Both the position numbers and the translations under genes were made by a program. A stretch of 64,000 bases of DNA from a virus. The stretch is from positions 1-64,000 of IMG/VR virus record IMGVR_UViG_3300046474_000239. The stretch is one strand, 5' to 3'. The notes beneath the pieces were generated by a model. That model made no database searches and was not told the DNA's origin. It was given only the letters and a program-made list of their open reading frames with translations. Below, in pieces: positions 54,105 to 62,877 of this stretch (position 1 is its first letter; each line of letters begins with the position of its first letter).

Positions 54105-54676
54105 TGGATAAGCCAGACAATGCGGTCTTCGAGACCTTGGGTCAGGCCTTCTCCACGGTGGCCACCTGGTTCATCGACTTCCGCCACCAGCACGTACACG
54201 CGGGGCTCAGCCTGGTAAACCAGGGCGATGCCTCGGAAGGACAGCTCGTGCACTGGGTCTGCGTCGAGCACTCGGACAAGATCCTGTACACCATCGCCCG
54301 CATTACGCCGATCAGCATGCCGCCGCTCGACGGGAGGGAGCGCTGGAACTGGCGAGTGGAGTTCCGTCAGCCCGGCGAGATCATCTCTCTGGTATTCGAT
54401 AACTACGCCCGCGCCTGCGGCCGGGAGCGGTACACCCGCAACGAGGCTATCCAGGCCTTCGAGGACCACAACCAGGAGTTCCACCCAGGTGCAACGCTTA
54501 GTTTCACCGCCTCTGCACCGGGGCGCACAGTGGTACGGCGGAAAGCTGACGAAGGGGCATGGCAGGTGGTTTGCGGGGTGATCCTCGACGAAGCCGTCAT
54601 CCAAGGCCTCAAGATAACCAAGCACCCCCAGCGCGGGATCTTCGAGAAGGCCTTTGGCATCGACATCATAGGGTGA
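54104..54676 (+). CDS. Hypothetical protein
   Basis: 190 residues. ISMPPLDGRERWNWRVEFRQPGEIISLVFDNYARACGRERY and GRTVVRRKADEGAWQVVCGVILDEAVI are its clearest parts. Starts in the previous stop (TGATG). Unknown. Confidence 0.68.
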   Translation: MDKPDNAVFETLGQAFSTVATWFIDFRHQHVHAGLSLVNQGDASEGQLVHWVCVEHSDKILYTIARITPISMPPLDGRERWNWRVEFRQPGEIISLVFDNYARACGRERYTRNEAIQAFEDHNQEFHPGATLSFTASAPGRTVVRRKADEGAWQVVCGVILDEAVIQGLKITKHPQRGIFEKAFGIDIIG

Positions 54677-54679
54677 ACC

Positions 54680-54997
54680 ATGCAAGCGATTAAGCGAGCG
54701 TTGCAGCGTCTCAGGCTGGCCCTGGCGCCGGTCAAGCCTGTGAACAAGGTGGGCAAGCTGGGCCTGTGGGAGCGGGGCGAGGTGATGGACTACGGGGACT
54801 GCTTCGTAGCCCACATCACGGTCAATGGCACCCCAGGGGCGGTTATGGTGCGAGCCCCCACCAAGGCCTCAGCCGCAGCCCGCCGCGACCTGATAGTCCA
54901 GACGATGATGCAGGAATCCCGCGAAGAGGCGGCGGTGCAATTGATTGCACGAACCTCCGGCGACGAGACCGTAAACCTGGTGAAGTCAAGTCAGTGA
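54680..54997 (+). CDS. Hypothetical protein
   Basis: 105 residues. A basic helix (QAIKRALQRLRLALAPVK) precedes a beta region (DCFVAHITVNGTPGAVMVRAPTKASAAARRDLIVQTMM). The inverted-repeat site at 54935 lies in its 3' part and is read as VQLIA. Unknown. Confidence 0.65.
   Translation: MQAIKRALQRLRLALAPVKPVNKVGKLGLWERGEVMDYGDCFVAHITVNGTPGAVMVRAPTKASAAARRDLIVQTMMQESREEAAVQLIARTSGDETVNLVKSSQ
54935..54950 (-). repeat. Dispersed 16-bp inverted repeat, copy 21 (intragenic, reverse)
   Basis: GTGCAATTGATTGCAC, inside the gene at 54680, encoding VQLIA. Confidence 0.92.
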
Positions 54998-55067
54998 ACA
55001 TGGGCGCGCGGGCGTCTATTAGGTAAACTTCTTGGTATGTTCACCACAACAATTCAGAGGAAAGACC

Positions 55068-55856
55068 ATGGACCCCAAGGCCCGTCTTGAGAAGAACTTC
55101 GCATCTGCCATCGTGGGGATGATGGACCGCAGCTACTTTCCATCCACCCTGCTTTGGGTAGAAACCAACAACCCTCGCGTGCGCGGCGTCGACCGGGACT
55201 GGCAAGTCTTCCTGCATGGCGTGGAGAACGGGGCCAAGGCCTCCCTTGAGCGGATACAGCCCACGATTGAGCGTGGCGAAGACGCCGTTGTAAAGTGCTT
55301 CACGCACCTGGAAAACGCCCTGGCCAAGAGCGATGACCTGAGCGTTGGCGCCTTGGAGGACTTACTGGCTGCCCGCAACGTGATGACCGAGTACACCCAG
55401 TTCGTCTGGAAGGGCTTCTACAACGCGCTGAAGGACTGGGCATCGGGTGTACTGGGCCTACAGGTTGATCGCCTGGGAGCGAGCGCTGAGACGGAGACTG
55501 CCGCCCTGGCTGCGATTCTCATGGGCATACTTCAGCAAGACGCCTACCACCCGTTCTTCGGATGGGCGCTGGCCACTTACAAGGATCGCCGCGACATCCA
55601 CATCTCGGATCTGCGGGAGGTGACGGTCCAGTACTTGCGCACGCCTCCTACCGATAAGGAGATGTTGGACCTGCTCAACGCCATGAACGTACAGTCGGCG
55701 GTAGGCCAGTACCTGAAGTGGGCTCGCCTGGAGTACAAGGAGGTGAAACAGAAAGTTATGGAGAAAAGCCATGGCATGACTCTGCCGAGGGCGGAGCTGT
55801 CTGAGTGGATCGCGACGGCGCTGTTCAACGAGGGCGAGGATGATGACGACGAGTAA
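55068..55856 (+). CDS. Hypothetical protein
   Basis: 262 residues, helical and acidic at the end (EGEDDDDE). Segments: KNFASAIVGMMDRSYFPSTLLWVETNNPRVRG, VMTEYTQFVWKGFYNALKDWASGVLG, AYHPFFGWALATYKDRRD. GAGGAAAG precedes the ATG at 55068. Overlaps the next gene by 17 nt. Unknown; may be structural given its position before head genes. Confidence 0.7.
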   Translation: MDPKARLEKNFASAIVGMMDRSYFPSTLLWVETNNPRVRGVDRDWQVFLHGVENGAKASLERIQPTIERGEDAVVKCFTHLENALAKSDDLSVGALEDLLAARNVMTEYTQFVWKGFYNALKDWASGVLGLQVDRLGASAETETAALAAILMGILQQDAYHPFFGWALATYKDRRDIHISDLREVTVQYLRTPPTDKEMLDLLNAMNVQSAVGQYLKWARLEYKEVKQKVMEKSHGMTLPRAELSEWIATALFNEGEDDDDE

Positions 55857-56109
55857 ACGCGATAACCCTTGCAACGACCTTGACGACACAGTCAAGGAGA
55901 TCCCCGAGTTCATTGACTTGGCGCGGGAGGTGTTGAAGGGGTGGGAGGCAGGTAAGACCTTCTTGCTACCCACCGTTGCAAAGGGCCTGCGTGACGCCTA
56001 CGAGATGGGCCGCAAGGGCAAGCGACCGAAGGTCAAAGCTCGGGAGGAAGAACCCGAGGAAGAAGAGCAACCGACCCCGGCAGTGCGTCGAGTACGGCGA
56101 ACCCGGTAA
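55840..56109 (+). CDS. Small protein with C-terminal RRVRRTR tag
   Basis: 89 residues. A helical domain (EIPEFIDLAREVLKGWEAGKTFLLPTVAKGLRDAYEMG) is followed by an acidic linker (EEEPEEEEQ) and the terminal AVRRVRRTR, one of the clearest C-terminal copies of the tag. Unknown. Confidence 0.65.
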   Translation: MMTTSKRDNPCNDLDDTVKEIPEFIDLAREVLKGWEAGKTFLLPTVAKGLRDAYEMGRKGKRPKVKAREEEPEEEEQPTPAVRRVRRTR

Positions 56110-56129
56110 CCCATTGACAGGAGACACCC

Positions 56130-56549
56130 ATGAGCAATGAGCAAGAGTATTCCCAGGTCCTGGCAGCGTTCGCGCCAGCAGACCGCCATGTACACGGATC
56201 GGGCGCCCTCCTGGATGCAGTATGCCGCTACATGGATACCGGCCTCCCCGACGTGGCCTACGCCCTGGCCAAGTCCGGCTCGTCCATCATGCAGCACGAC
56301 GACGCCTTCGACTTCGAGAACAAGGACTGGACGGACATCTACCTGGAAGCCTTCCGCCGCGCCTTCTTCGACAAGGAGACCGCCCCGGACTTCGGTTGCG
56401 AGCACATCGCCAACAACCCGTCGATGCTGAAGATGGTCTCGGTCGAGCTGATCACCGAAGCGCTGTCGATCAAGGCTGTCGACGTGATGGACCCGAACGA
56501 CCTTCCGGCAAACGTCTGCCTCTTCCCCGCCGTACGCACCAGACAGTGA
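56130..56549 (+). CDS. Hypothetical protein
   Basis: 139 residues, acidic, helical (LLDAVCRYMDTGLPDVAYALAKSGSSIMQHDD, WTDIYLEAFRRAFFDKE, LKMVSVELITEALSIKAVDVM). CAGGAG upstream. Unknown. Confidence 0.7.
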   Translation: MSNEQEYSQVLAAFAPADRHVHGSGALLDAVCRYMDTGLPDVAYALAKSGSSIMQHDDAFDFENKDWTDIYLEAFRRAFFDKETAPDFGCEHIANNPSMLKMVSVELITEALSIKAVDVMDPNDLPANVCLFPAVRTRQ

Positions 56550-56556
56550 GGTCACC

Positions 56557-57606
56557 ATGGGCGTCCTGAATCCAACCCGCACGAGACTTTCGCCGCACTT
56601 CCTCCTGTCGGACATGATGGGCTGCAACTCGGTCTACGCCGAGGGATACCCCAACGTGTTCAACAAGCAAGCCGGGTTCGACGAGCGCCTGGCAAACGGT
56701 AAAGCGCTGTGCGAGAACGCCCTGGAGCCTATCCTGGCGCTGATCGGACCCATCTCAATTTCCTACGGGTTCATCTCGCCCTCGCTGTCCGACAAGATCG
56801 TCAAGTACCAGGACCCGCGCAAGCCAAGCCATCATCGGTGGGACTTGGGTGCAGCCGTAGACATCTGCCCGCATGCCTGGGTGCAGCTTCTGACCCCGGA
56901 CGCCAACGTGGGCGGAGACTCACCAATCAGCTTCGCGCTGAACCACCTCCAGGACCTACAACTGAGCCGACTGATTACCTACAGCGAATCGCCCTACATC
57001 TGCATCGCCGTGAGCGACGAAGAAGTGCGCACCGGCAAGCCGCGTATGGCCTGGTACGAAAACCGGTACACCGGCAAGTCTGGGGTGAAGCCCGACTACC
57101 GCAAGTACCCGAACCAGGGAGCCCGCGACCGTGCGCTTGCCAGGCTCCTGGAAGACGGTATGGACTTCGACTGGGTAGGCAAGGGCTTCCCCACGTACCA
57201 CGGCGGCGGGCGGAAGCAGATGCACCACATTCGCACCTCGAAGTACACCATGATGACCGACTGGCTGTACGACGAAGAGTGGGTCACCGAAGGAGTGAAG
57301 AACGTCCCCAGCGTGCTTGACCCTGCGGTATTGGAGGCCTTCAGCCTGGCCGGTGAGGTCTATGACAAGCTGATCGAGATCACAGGTTTGCCGCGCTTCA
57401 GCATCGTCTCCGGTTACACTTCTCCGCGTAGCGCCGGATGGATCCCCAACCACGACTGGCGCGGCGACACCATTGAGTTCGAGCTGGTCCCACCCGAGTA
57501 CAAGAAGCCGGAGGAGATTATCCTGTCGGTACTGTTCGGGGGCTGGCCGAAAGACACCTACATCAAGGCGGTAGATGACCGCCTACTGATCACCATCGAG
57601 CGATAG
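56557..57606 (+). CDS. Hypothetical protein, weakly M15-peptidase-like
   Basis: 349 residues. Near the N-terminus (LSPHFLLSDMMGCNSVYAEG) and at SHHRWDLGAAVDICPHAW it recalls M15-type peptidoglycan peptidases. However, the SxHxxGxAxD spacing is not exact: a Trp is at the usual His position, so activity is doubtful. The C-terminal part repeats a similar layout (SIVSGYTSPRSAGWIPNHDWRGDTIEFEL), suggesting an internal duplication of a non-catalytic fold. A virion structural protein is an alternative. Confidence 0.6.
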   Translation: MGVLNPTRTRLSPHFLLSDMMGCNSVYAEGYPNVFNKQAGFDERLANGKALCENALEPILALIGPISISYGFISPSLSDKIVKYQDPRKPSHHRWDLGAAVDICPHAWVQLLTPDANVGGDSPISFALNHLQDLQLSRLITYSESPYICIAVSDEEVRTGKPRMAWYENRYTGKSGVKPDYRKYPNQGARDRALARLLEDGMDFDWVGKGFPTYHGGGRKQMHHIRTSKYTMMTDWLYDEEWVTEGVKNVPSVLDPAVLEAFSLAGEVYDKLIEITGLPRFSIVSGYTSPRSAGWIPNHDWRGDTIEFELVPPEYKKPEEIILSVLFGGWPKDTYIKAVDDRLLITIER

Positions 57607-57608
57607 CC

Positions 57609-58484
57609 ATGGTCAATTTACGTGAAGCACGCAGGCTCCTGGCAGGCACCAAGAAGCCAGAGAAACCTGTAGAAGAAACCAAGGCCGAGATCAAGACAGC
57701 GGTCGCGGTGGCCGGTGCAGGAGTCTCCGTACTGAACTCCATGGTGCAGGCACGGATGAGTGAGCAGCTCATGGCCAACATAGACGACTGGGTACTCAAC
57801 GGCGGCCAGAACGACACACCGCGCAACGTGAACCTACAGGACTGGAACCAGCTCTTGAGTGAGCCCTCGCTGATAGCGCAACTGCAACAGATTGAGGTCA
57901 CATCACTCTCCAACCCGCCGATCATTCAGCAGCTAGCGAACCGTGTGATGGGGTTCGACCCCGCGCAGCCGGGCAGCGAGCGGACGGTAGTACGGGTACA
58001 CACCACCAACACGCTGGCGCGGGCGATGGAGTCGGCTAGGTCGACCCTGACGGAGACCGCCGTAGAGGTGCAGGTCAGGCACATAGGCAGGATCAACGGG
58101 TTGCTGGACCAGTTCAATACCAAGTCCGAGCAGGCGCTACGCAGGGAAGGGATCACCAACGGCGGGGCGGGCGTACGCCCAAGGGACATGGTGCCCGGTA
58201 ACAACGACCTGAGCAGCTTCTTCAGGCGCGAGGGTGGCCCGGACCACGTCGAGTCGATCCAGGCCGTTGTCTACTGGGGCTACGGAGACAGGCGTATCTG
58301 CATCATGGAGTGCACGATGGACGTGTATAACCCCCATCGAGGGACTGATACGAACCAGGCGCTACTGGCCTTCAAGGTTCGCGATACTCAGAACTTCGGC
58401 ATACAGCCCTTTCGCGGGTCGGCCAACTACAACGAGACGGTAGGATTCTTCATCTACCAGGCCCAGCAGGGAGGGCGCCTATGA
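57609..58484 (+). CDS. Hypothetical protein, possibly virion-associated
   Basis: 291 residues. Basic N-terminus (NLREARRLLAGTKKPEKP), an Ala/Val stretch (IKTAVAVAGAGVSVLNSMVQARM) and a beta-rich C-terminus (HVESIQAVVYWGYGDRRICIMECTMDVYNPHRG). Begins 2 nt after the previous stop and overlaps the next by 4 nt. Unknown. Confidence 0.68.
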   Translation: MVNLREARRLLAGTKKPEKPVEETKAEIKTAVAVAGAGVSVLNSMVQARMSEQLMANIDDWVLNGGQNDTPRNVNLQDWNQLLSEPSLIAQLQQIEVTSLSNPPIIQQLANRVMGFDPAQPGSERTVVRVHTTNTLARAMESARSTLTETAVEVQVRHIGRINGLLDQFNTKSEQALRREGITNGGAGVRPRDMVPGNNDLSSFFRREGGPDHVESIQAVVYWGYGDRRICIMECTMDVYNPHRGTDTNQALLAFKVRDTQNFGIQPFRGSANYNETVGFFIYQAQQGGRL

Positions 58485-58846
58485 TCAACCAGGAGCGCAA
58501 GAAGTTCGCACTCGCCCAGGCACGGAAGCCAAGCGATACCGGTGCAGCAAGGACTTTGGCCAGAACGGTTTTAGTTCATGCACCGAACGAGACTGGGTAC
58601 TGCTATATTGCATTCAGCGAGGAGTTCCTCGCGTTCGTAGCGAGGGAGCTACCTCGGGGCCTGGCCCCATTTGATCCGGCGTTTATCCGGGTGAGTCACC
58701 TCGGCGACCTCTGGCAAGTCGAGGCGGTGTATGTACAAGACGGCACCAGCGAGATCCTTTGGCGCACGCCAGAGATCCCGAAGTGGGTGGGAAAACTGAG
58801 GAAGGAGAAGGTCGATGGCAGTGATACGGAGGCAACGAACGACTGA
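58481..58846 (+). CDS. Hypothetical protein
   Basis: 121 residues (FALAQARKPSDTGAARTLARTVLVH, YIAFSEEFLAFVARELPRGLAPFDPAFIRVSHLGDLWQVEAVYV). Overlaps the next gene by 32 nt. Unknown. Confidence 0.65.
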   Translation: MINQERKKFALAQARKPSDTGAARTLARTVLVHAPNETGYCYIAFSEEFLAFVARELPRGLAPFDPAFIRVSHLGDLWQVEAVYVQDGTSEILWRTPEIPKWVGKLRKEKVDGSDTEATND

Positions 58847-59252
58847 CTGGGACAAGACCCCAGCGGAACCGGTCAGGATCGTGGAGCCCGAGCGCCGGGC
58901 GGCGGTAGAGGATGAAGATGACGAGGAGGGAGGCGACCGCAGCTCCCGCGCCGCGTCAGGCCGAGTCGACTATCAGGCAGTATGCGAACGCTTCACAGCC
59001 GGTGTGACGAACCGGAAGACAGCCATCCGTGCAATGTGCGTCACCTGCATGGGCGGCATGGTCTACGAGGTCGCCAAGTGCACCTCGAACACTTGCCCTC
59101 TGTTCGAGTACCGGATGGGTGAGAACCCGAACGACGCTCGCACCATTGCGGCGAAACTGAAACGCGAGGCCGAGGCAGCCGCCAAAGCCACACCAAAGGC
59201 AGCGTCCAAACCGCCAGCGGCGGGACGGACAACACGACGTACAAGAGGATAA
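58815..59252 (+). CDS. Cys-motif phage protein tagged at both ends
   Basis: 145 residues. The middle (RAMCVTCMGGMVYEVAKCTSNTCPLFEYRMG) has the CxxC...C....CPLxxYR pattern of a small zinc-binding phage family. The N-terminus is AVIRRQRTT and the C-terminus TTRRTRG, so this protein carries the basic tag at both ends, with an acidic stretch (EDEDDEEGG) and an Ala/Lys linker between. Function unknown; nucleic-acid binding likely. Confidence 0.75.
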   Translation: MAVIRRQRTTDWDKTPAEPVRIVEPERRAAVEDEDDEEGGDRSSRAASGRVDYQAVCERFTAGVTNRKTAIRAMCVTCMGGMVYEVAKCTSNTCPLFEYRMGENPNDARTIAAKLKREAEAAAKATPKAASKPPAAGRTTRRTRG

Positions 59253-59256
59253 GGAA

Positions 59257-59922
59257 ATGGCACAAATTGTGGCGCTCCACTCACTGCCGAGAGCAGGAAA
59301 GGACACCTTGGCTGGGCTGCTGGTCGAGAAGTACGACTACACCCGCGTGGCGTTCGCGACGGCCCTTTACCGGGAGGTGAGTGAAGCCTTTGACGCGAGC
59401 GTTGAGCTACTTCAGTCGCATGATTGGAAGACCCGCCCCCAGAAGTCACTTGCGTTGCTGAATTGCTCAGACCGCGACTTCGTCCGGGTGGCTCTAAGCC
59501 ACGGCGTAGCCATCGGGGAGCCTCTCACCTCCCGCCAGGTACTTCAGTTCTGGGGCACGGAGTATCGCCGCCGCCAGGACAAGGAATACTGGATAGACCA
59601 GTTCGACGAGGAGCTGACTCGGCTGTACGAAGAAGGCAGACGCCTTTTCGTCGTGTCGGACACTCGCGCCTACAACGACGAGAGTGGGCAGCCGCTGTAC
59701 AACGAAGCCGAGTACATCCTCCAGCGCTGCATCGAGCTGGGTGTCGGCTACGCCATGGTGGAGATCCTTCGGGAGGGGGTGGTACACACCGGCCACACCA
59801 GCGACGACCGCTTCCCGGACGACTTCATCACCAACACCGTACACAACAACGGCGACCCTGTGGACATGCTGCCGCAGATCGCTCCCTTCATCGCAGGCAC
59901 ACCTGAGTACAACCCGGAGTAA
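59257..59922 (+). CDS. Deoxynucleoside monophosphate kinase
   Basis: 221 residues. P-loop SLPRAGKDTLAG at residue 9, FATALYREVSEAF, and SRQVLQFWGTEYRRRQDKEYW, which resembles T4 gp1-type dNMP kinases. It would phosphorylate dNMPs (including dTMP from ThyA) to dNDPs. AAGGAAATGG is upstream. Next to the dUTPase, consistent with a dNTP supply role. Confidence 0.85.
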   Translation: MAQIVALHSLPRAGKDTLAGLLVEKYDYTRVAFATALYREVSEAFDASVELLQSHDWKTRPQKSLALLNCSDRDFVRVALSHGVAIGEPLTSRQVLQFWGTEYRRRQDKEYWIDQFDEELTRLYEEGRRLFVVSDTRAYNDESGQPLYNEAEYILQRCIELGVGYAMVEILREGVVHTGHTSDDRFPDDFITNTVHNNGDPVDMLPQIAPFIAGTPEYNPE

Positions 59923-59928
59923 GAGCAC

Positions 59929-60804
59929 ATGAATATCCACTCGAAGACCTTCTTCACTGGCGACACCCTGGAGCGCCTCGCGGGTGTATCGCGGATGATG
60001 GTGGAATTGCAGAATAAGCAAAACGTGATCGTGAACCCGCAGTGGCACACCGCAGGGTATCCGTTCATGCGGGCGGCCTGGACCGAAGCCAGCGAGGCAA
60101 TGGGTCACACCACCTGGGAATGGTGGAAGAACCTGGACAACAACTACCACGATGCGTTCCGTGAGGAGAAGGACATCGCAGAGTTCCACATGGAGCTGGT
60201 CGACGCCCTGCACTTCCTGATCAGTGACCACCTGCAAAGCTACATGCACAGTGACCCGGTTCACCCCTTTGCCTTGAACAACGCCGCGCAAAGCCTGATG
60301 ACCATGCTGGACAGAGGCTACGAGAAGCACGTCGATGATTCCTGGGTCGAGCGCTTCGCCCCGATGGACGAAACGCCATCCAAACTGGGCACCCCGGAGC
60401 AGACTCTGCGCCGCACTGAGGCACTCATCTCGGCTTGCCTGGATACCGACACCCGGAGTGCCTTCGAGCTGCTGGTCGAGGTGGCAGAACACACCGAGCT
60501 GGGTCTGGTTGGCTTGATCGGGCGGTACTTCGCCAAGGCCACCTTGAACCAGCACCGCTGGGCCAACGGCTACAAGGAAAAGACCTATATCAAGAACTGG
60601 GGTGACGGTAAGGAAGACAATACTTACCTGAACGAAATCGTCATCAACCAGCTCGAAGGCTTGTCGCTGGAGGACCTGCTCGAAGCGTTGAACCTCGGCG
60701 TTTGGCAAGCAGAGCTGGCGGAAGAATTAAACGACCTGTATGACAACGTGAAACGGACTGGCCACGCCCACCACCGGGCGGTTATGGTGCGATCCCCGTC
60801 CTAG
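59929..60804 (+). CDS. Dimeric dUTPase (all-alpha NTP pyrophosphatase)
   Basis: 291 residues. MMVELQNKQNVIVNPQWHTAGYPFMRAAWTEASEAMGH holds motif I and II. WWKNLDNNYHDAFREEKDIAEFHMELVDALHFLI holds the metal-binding ExxE and ExxxD residues. NQHRWANGYKEKTYIKNW corresponds to the later conserved motif. It would hydrolyse dUTP to dUMP for ThyA and keep uracil out of phage DNA. Starts 6 nt after the kinase gene. No trimeric Dut-type motifs are present. Confidence 0.88.
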   Translation: MNIHSKTFFTGDTLERLAGVSRMMVELQNKQNVIVNPQWHTAGYPFMRAAWTEASEAMGHTTWEWWKNLDNNYHDAFREEKDIAEFHMELVDALHFLISDHLQSYMHSDPVHPFALNNAAQSLMTMLDRGYEKHVDDSWVERFAPMDETPSKLGTPEQTLRRTEALISACLDTDTRSAFELLVEVAEHTELGLVGLIGRYFAKATLNQHRWANGYKEKTYIKNWGDGKEDNTYLNEIVINQLEGLSLEDLLEALNLGVWQAELAEELNDLYDNVKRTGHAHHRAVMVRSPS

Positions 60805-60806
60805 CC

Positions 60807-60822
60807 GTGCAATTGATTGCAC
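60807..60822 (-). repeat. Dispersed 16-bp inverted repeat, copy 22 (reverse)
   Basis: GTGCAATTGATTGCAC, between the dUTPase stop and a terminator 5 nt downstream. Confidence 0.92.
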
Positions 60823-60826
60823 CAGA

Positions 60827-60850
60827 CCCCGCCTAACCAGCGGGGTTTTT
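60827..60850 (+). terminator. Rho-independent terminator
   Basis: CCCCGC (60827-60832) pairs with GCGGGG (60840-60845) around a 7-nt loop, followed by TTTTT. Confidence 0.92.
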
Positions 60851-60852
60851 CT

Positions 60853-60882
60853 TTGCCTGAAGATAAGTTTGTGTTGTAAGCT
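60853..60882 (+). promoter_or_regulatory. Possible promoter before the head genes
   Basis: TTGCCT (60853-60858), 18 nt, TAAGCT (60877-60882), just after a terminator and before the gene at 60911. Confidence 0.4.
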
Positions 60883-60910
60883 CGCGCCAGTTCGGTATGG
60901 GAGATGCAAG

Positions 60911-61270
60911 ATGAACGAGAACGAAGAAAGGACGCTCAAAGCAGAGGTCGTCCAGGTGTTCTCGGCAGATGATTTGATCGTTTTGGTGGACCTCGGCGTA
61001 GAGAACCTTTTCAAGAAACAGCGGGTTCGATTGCACGGAGTAGATGCCCCAAACGCGGTCAGGTCTGGACCCGAGACCACCGCTGGAAAATTACGCTCTT
61101 ATGTCAAGTCGCTGTGCAAGGGCAAGACGCTGAGGTTGGAGATCAAAAGTCGCGGGGTCAGTAGCTGGGTGGTAGTTGCCTGGGTGATCAACGATGACGG
61201 TCTTGAAAAGAATCTGAACGAGGACCTGATGGCTCAGGGCTTCGCCTACAAACGGGAGAACAGCGCATGA
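60911..61270 (+). CDS. SNase/thermonuclease-like OB-fold protein
   Basis: 119 residues. AEVVQVFSADDLIVLVDLG, RVRLHGVDAPNAVRSGPETTAGKLRSYVKSL and GKTLRLEIKSRG...VVVAWVINDDGLEKNLNEDLMAQGFAY follow the staphylococcal nuclease pattern: the RLxxVDAP arginine, a glutamate in GPE, and a third arginine in KSRG. A DNA-degrading or nucleic-acid-binding role is inferred. The start at 60911 is chosen because it lies after the promoter. Overlaps the portal gene by 4 nt. Confidence 0.78.
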   Translation: MNENEERTLKAEVVQVFSADDLIVLVDLGVENLFKKQRVRLHGVDAPNAVRSGPETTAGKLRSYVKSLCKGKTLRLEIKSRGVSSWVVVAWVINDDGLEKNLNEDLMAQGFAYKRENSA

Positions 61271-62877
61271 GCACCCTCAGTTCCACTCGACGCATCACCC
61301 GGTCCCGTTTGCGCGGCAGCCCGGAGGTAGAGGCCAGGTCCACTATCATCCAGGTTCAGCGGGCGGAGTCCGACACCTCCCAACAACTTGAGTACATCGA
61401 CGAGTTCGCTCTGGCCTATGGCTCGGGTGACTTCATCCTCCCACCTCCCTATGCCATCCACCGCCTGTTCGAGGTAATCGAGAACTCGAACGCATTGCGT
61501 CCGTGCATTGACGCCTACGTGACCAACGTGGTCCGCCCAGGCTGGGAGATCGCACCGATCCGCCGCGATGCAAAGATCAACGAAGGTGAGAAGGCCGAGA
61601 CCCAGTCCTTTCTGGAGAACGCCAACGCCGAAGAAGATCTGCCGACCGTTATGGCCAAGGTGATCCGCGACCGCGAGTCGGTAGGCTTCGGCTTCCTGGA
61701 AGTGATCCGCGACGTGTCCAGCGAGCTGTCCCTCCTGCGCCACGCACCAGCGATCATCACCCGGCTGTGCCCGAAGCATAAGACTGAGGTCCTGGTCGAA
61801 TACACCATCCCTCGTGGTCGCCGTGTCAGCACCGTGAAAGAGTTACGCAAGTTCCGCCGCTTCCAGCAGCGCGTTATGGGTGCGGTCGTGTACTTCAAAG
61901 AGTTCGGTGACCCTCGCGACATGAACCGGAAGACTGGCCTGTTCCCGGAAGACGCGGGCTATGAGCCAGGCAACAGTGCCACCGAGATCATCCACTTCAA
62001 GCTGCCGTCGAATGAACCCTACGGCGTGCCTCGGTGGATCAACCAGTTGCCTTCGATCATTGGCAGCCGGGAGTCGGAAGAAGTGAACATGCGCTACTTC
62101 CAGGACAACACCGTGCCACCGATGATGCTGACGGTCGCGGGCGGCAAGCTGACGAACCAGTCCTACAAAGAGCTGACCAACATGCTCTCCAAAGGCGACG
62201 TAGGTAAGAACCGCCAGAACCGCATCATGTTGGTGGAAGCAGTAGGCGTCAGCGACAGCATGGACGGCAACGGCACCCCGGTGCAGCTCAAAGTCGAGAA
62301 GCTGACCGACTCCCGCCAAAGCGATGCACTGTTCAAAGAGTACGACCAAGCCAACATGGCCAAAGTTCGGTCGGCCTGGCGTCTTGGTTCCGTCCTGGTC
62401 GGCATGGGCGCCGACGCTAACTATGCGAACTCCCAAGTGGCTGTAGCACTCGCGGAGTCCCAAGTATTCGGCCCTGACCGGTCGGAGCTGGACGAGATCC
62501 TGAACAAGAAGGTCTTCATCGGTGCCAACGGCATGAAGATGAAGTCTGTCCGCATCGTCAGCCGCGTACCCGCGATCACCTCGCCGGAGACCACCATCAA
62601 GGCGTTGACCGCGCTGAACGTGATGGGCGCCGTGACCCCACGCACCGCAGTAGAGTCGGCGAACACCTTCCTGCAAGCCGAGCTGCCTGAGTACCCACAA
62701 CCGGGCGAAGCAGGCTACCAAGAGTGGATGGACCAACCTCTCCAGTTGACTACCGGGGCGGCCAAGACCCACGACGAACAGGCTGCCAAGGACCAGGAAG
62801 CGAAGGACCTCGAAGCCAGTGGCGACACGAGCCTCAAGCAGCCTGAACATGGCAAGGAAGGGGAGATTCTCAAATGA
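61267..62877 (+). CDS. Portal protein (phage PBSX/HK97-like)
   Basis: 536 residues. YAIHRLFEVIENSNALRPCIDAYVTNVVRPGWEI, HAPAIITRLCPKH, EIIHFKLPSNEPYGVPRWI and YFQDNTVPPMMLTVAGG are standard portal features. The long C-terminal helices and acidic Gln/Lys tail are typical. Portals form the dodecameric ring through which DNA is packed by the terminase. The N-terminus, SSTRRITRSRLRG, carries the recurrent basic tag. ATGA overlaps on both sides. Confidence 0.9.
   Translation: MSTLSSTRRITRSRLRGSPEVEARSTIIQVQRAESDTSQQLEYIDEFALAYGSGDFILPPPYAIHRLFEVIENSNALRPCIDAYVTNVVRPGWEIAPIRRDAKINEGEKAETQSFLENANAEEDLPTVMAKVIRDRESVGFGFLEVIRDVSSELSLLRHAPAIITRLCPKHKTEVLVEYTIPRGRRVSTVKELRKFRRFQQRVMGAVVYFKEFGDPRDMNRKTGLFPEDAGYEPGNSATEIIHFKLPSNEPYGVPRWINQLPSIIGSRESEEVNMRYFQDNTVPPMMLTVAGGKLTNQSYKELTNMLSKGDVGKNRQNRIMLVEAVGVSDSMDGNGTPVQLKVEKLTDSRQSDALFKEYDQANMAKVRSAWRLGSVLVGMGADANYANSQVAVALAESQVFGPDRSELDEILNKKVFIGANGMKMKSVRIVSRVPAITSPETTIKALTALNVMGAVTPRTAVESANTFLQAELPEYPQPGEAGYQEWMDQPLQLTTGAAKTHDEQAAKDQEAKDLEASGDTSLKQPEHGKEGEILK

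Noticed and set aside
59494-60708. 404-codon frame on the - strand
   Set aside because: Antisense shadow of dNMP kinase and dUTPase.
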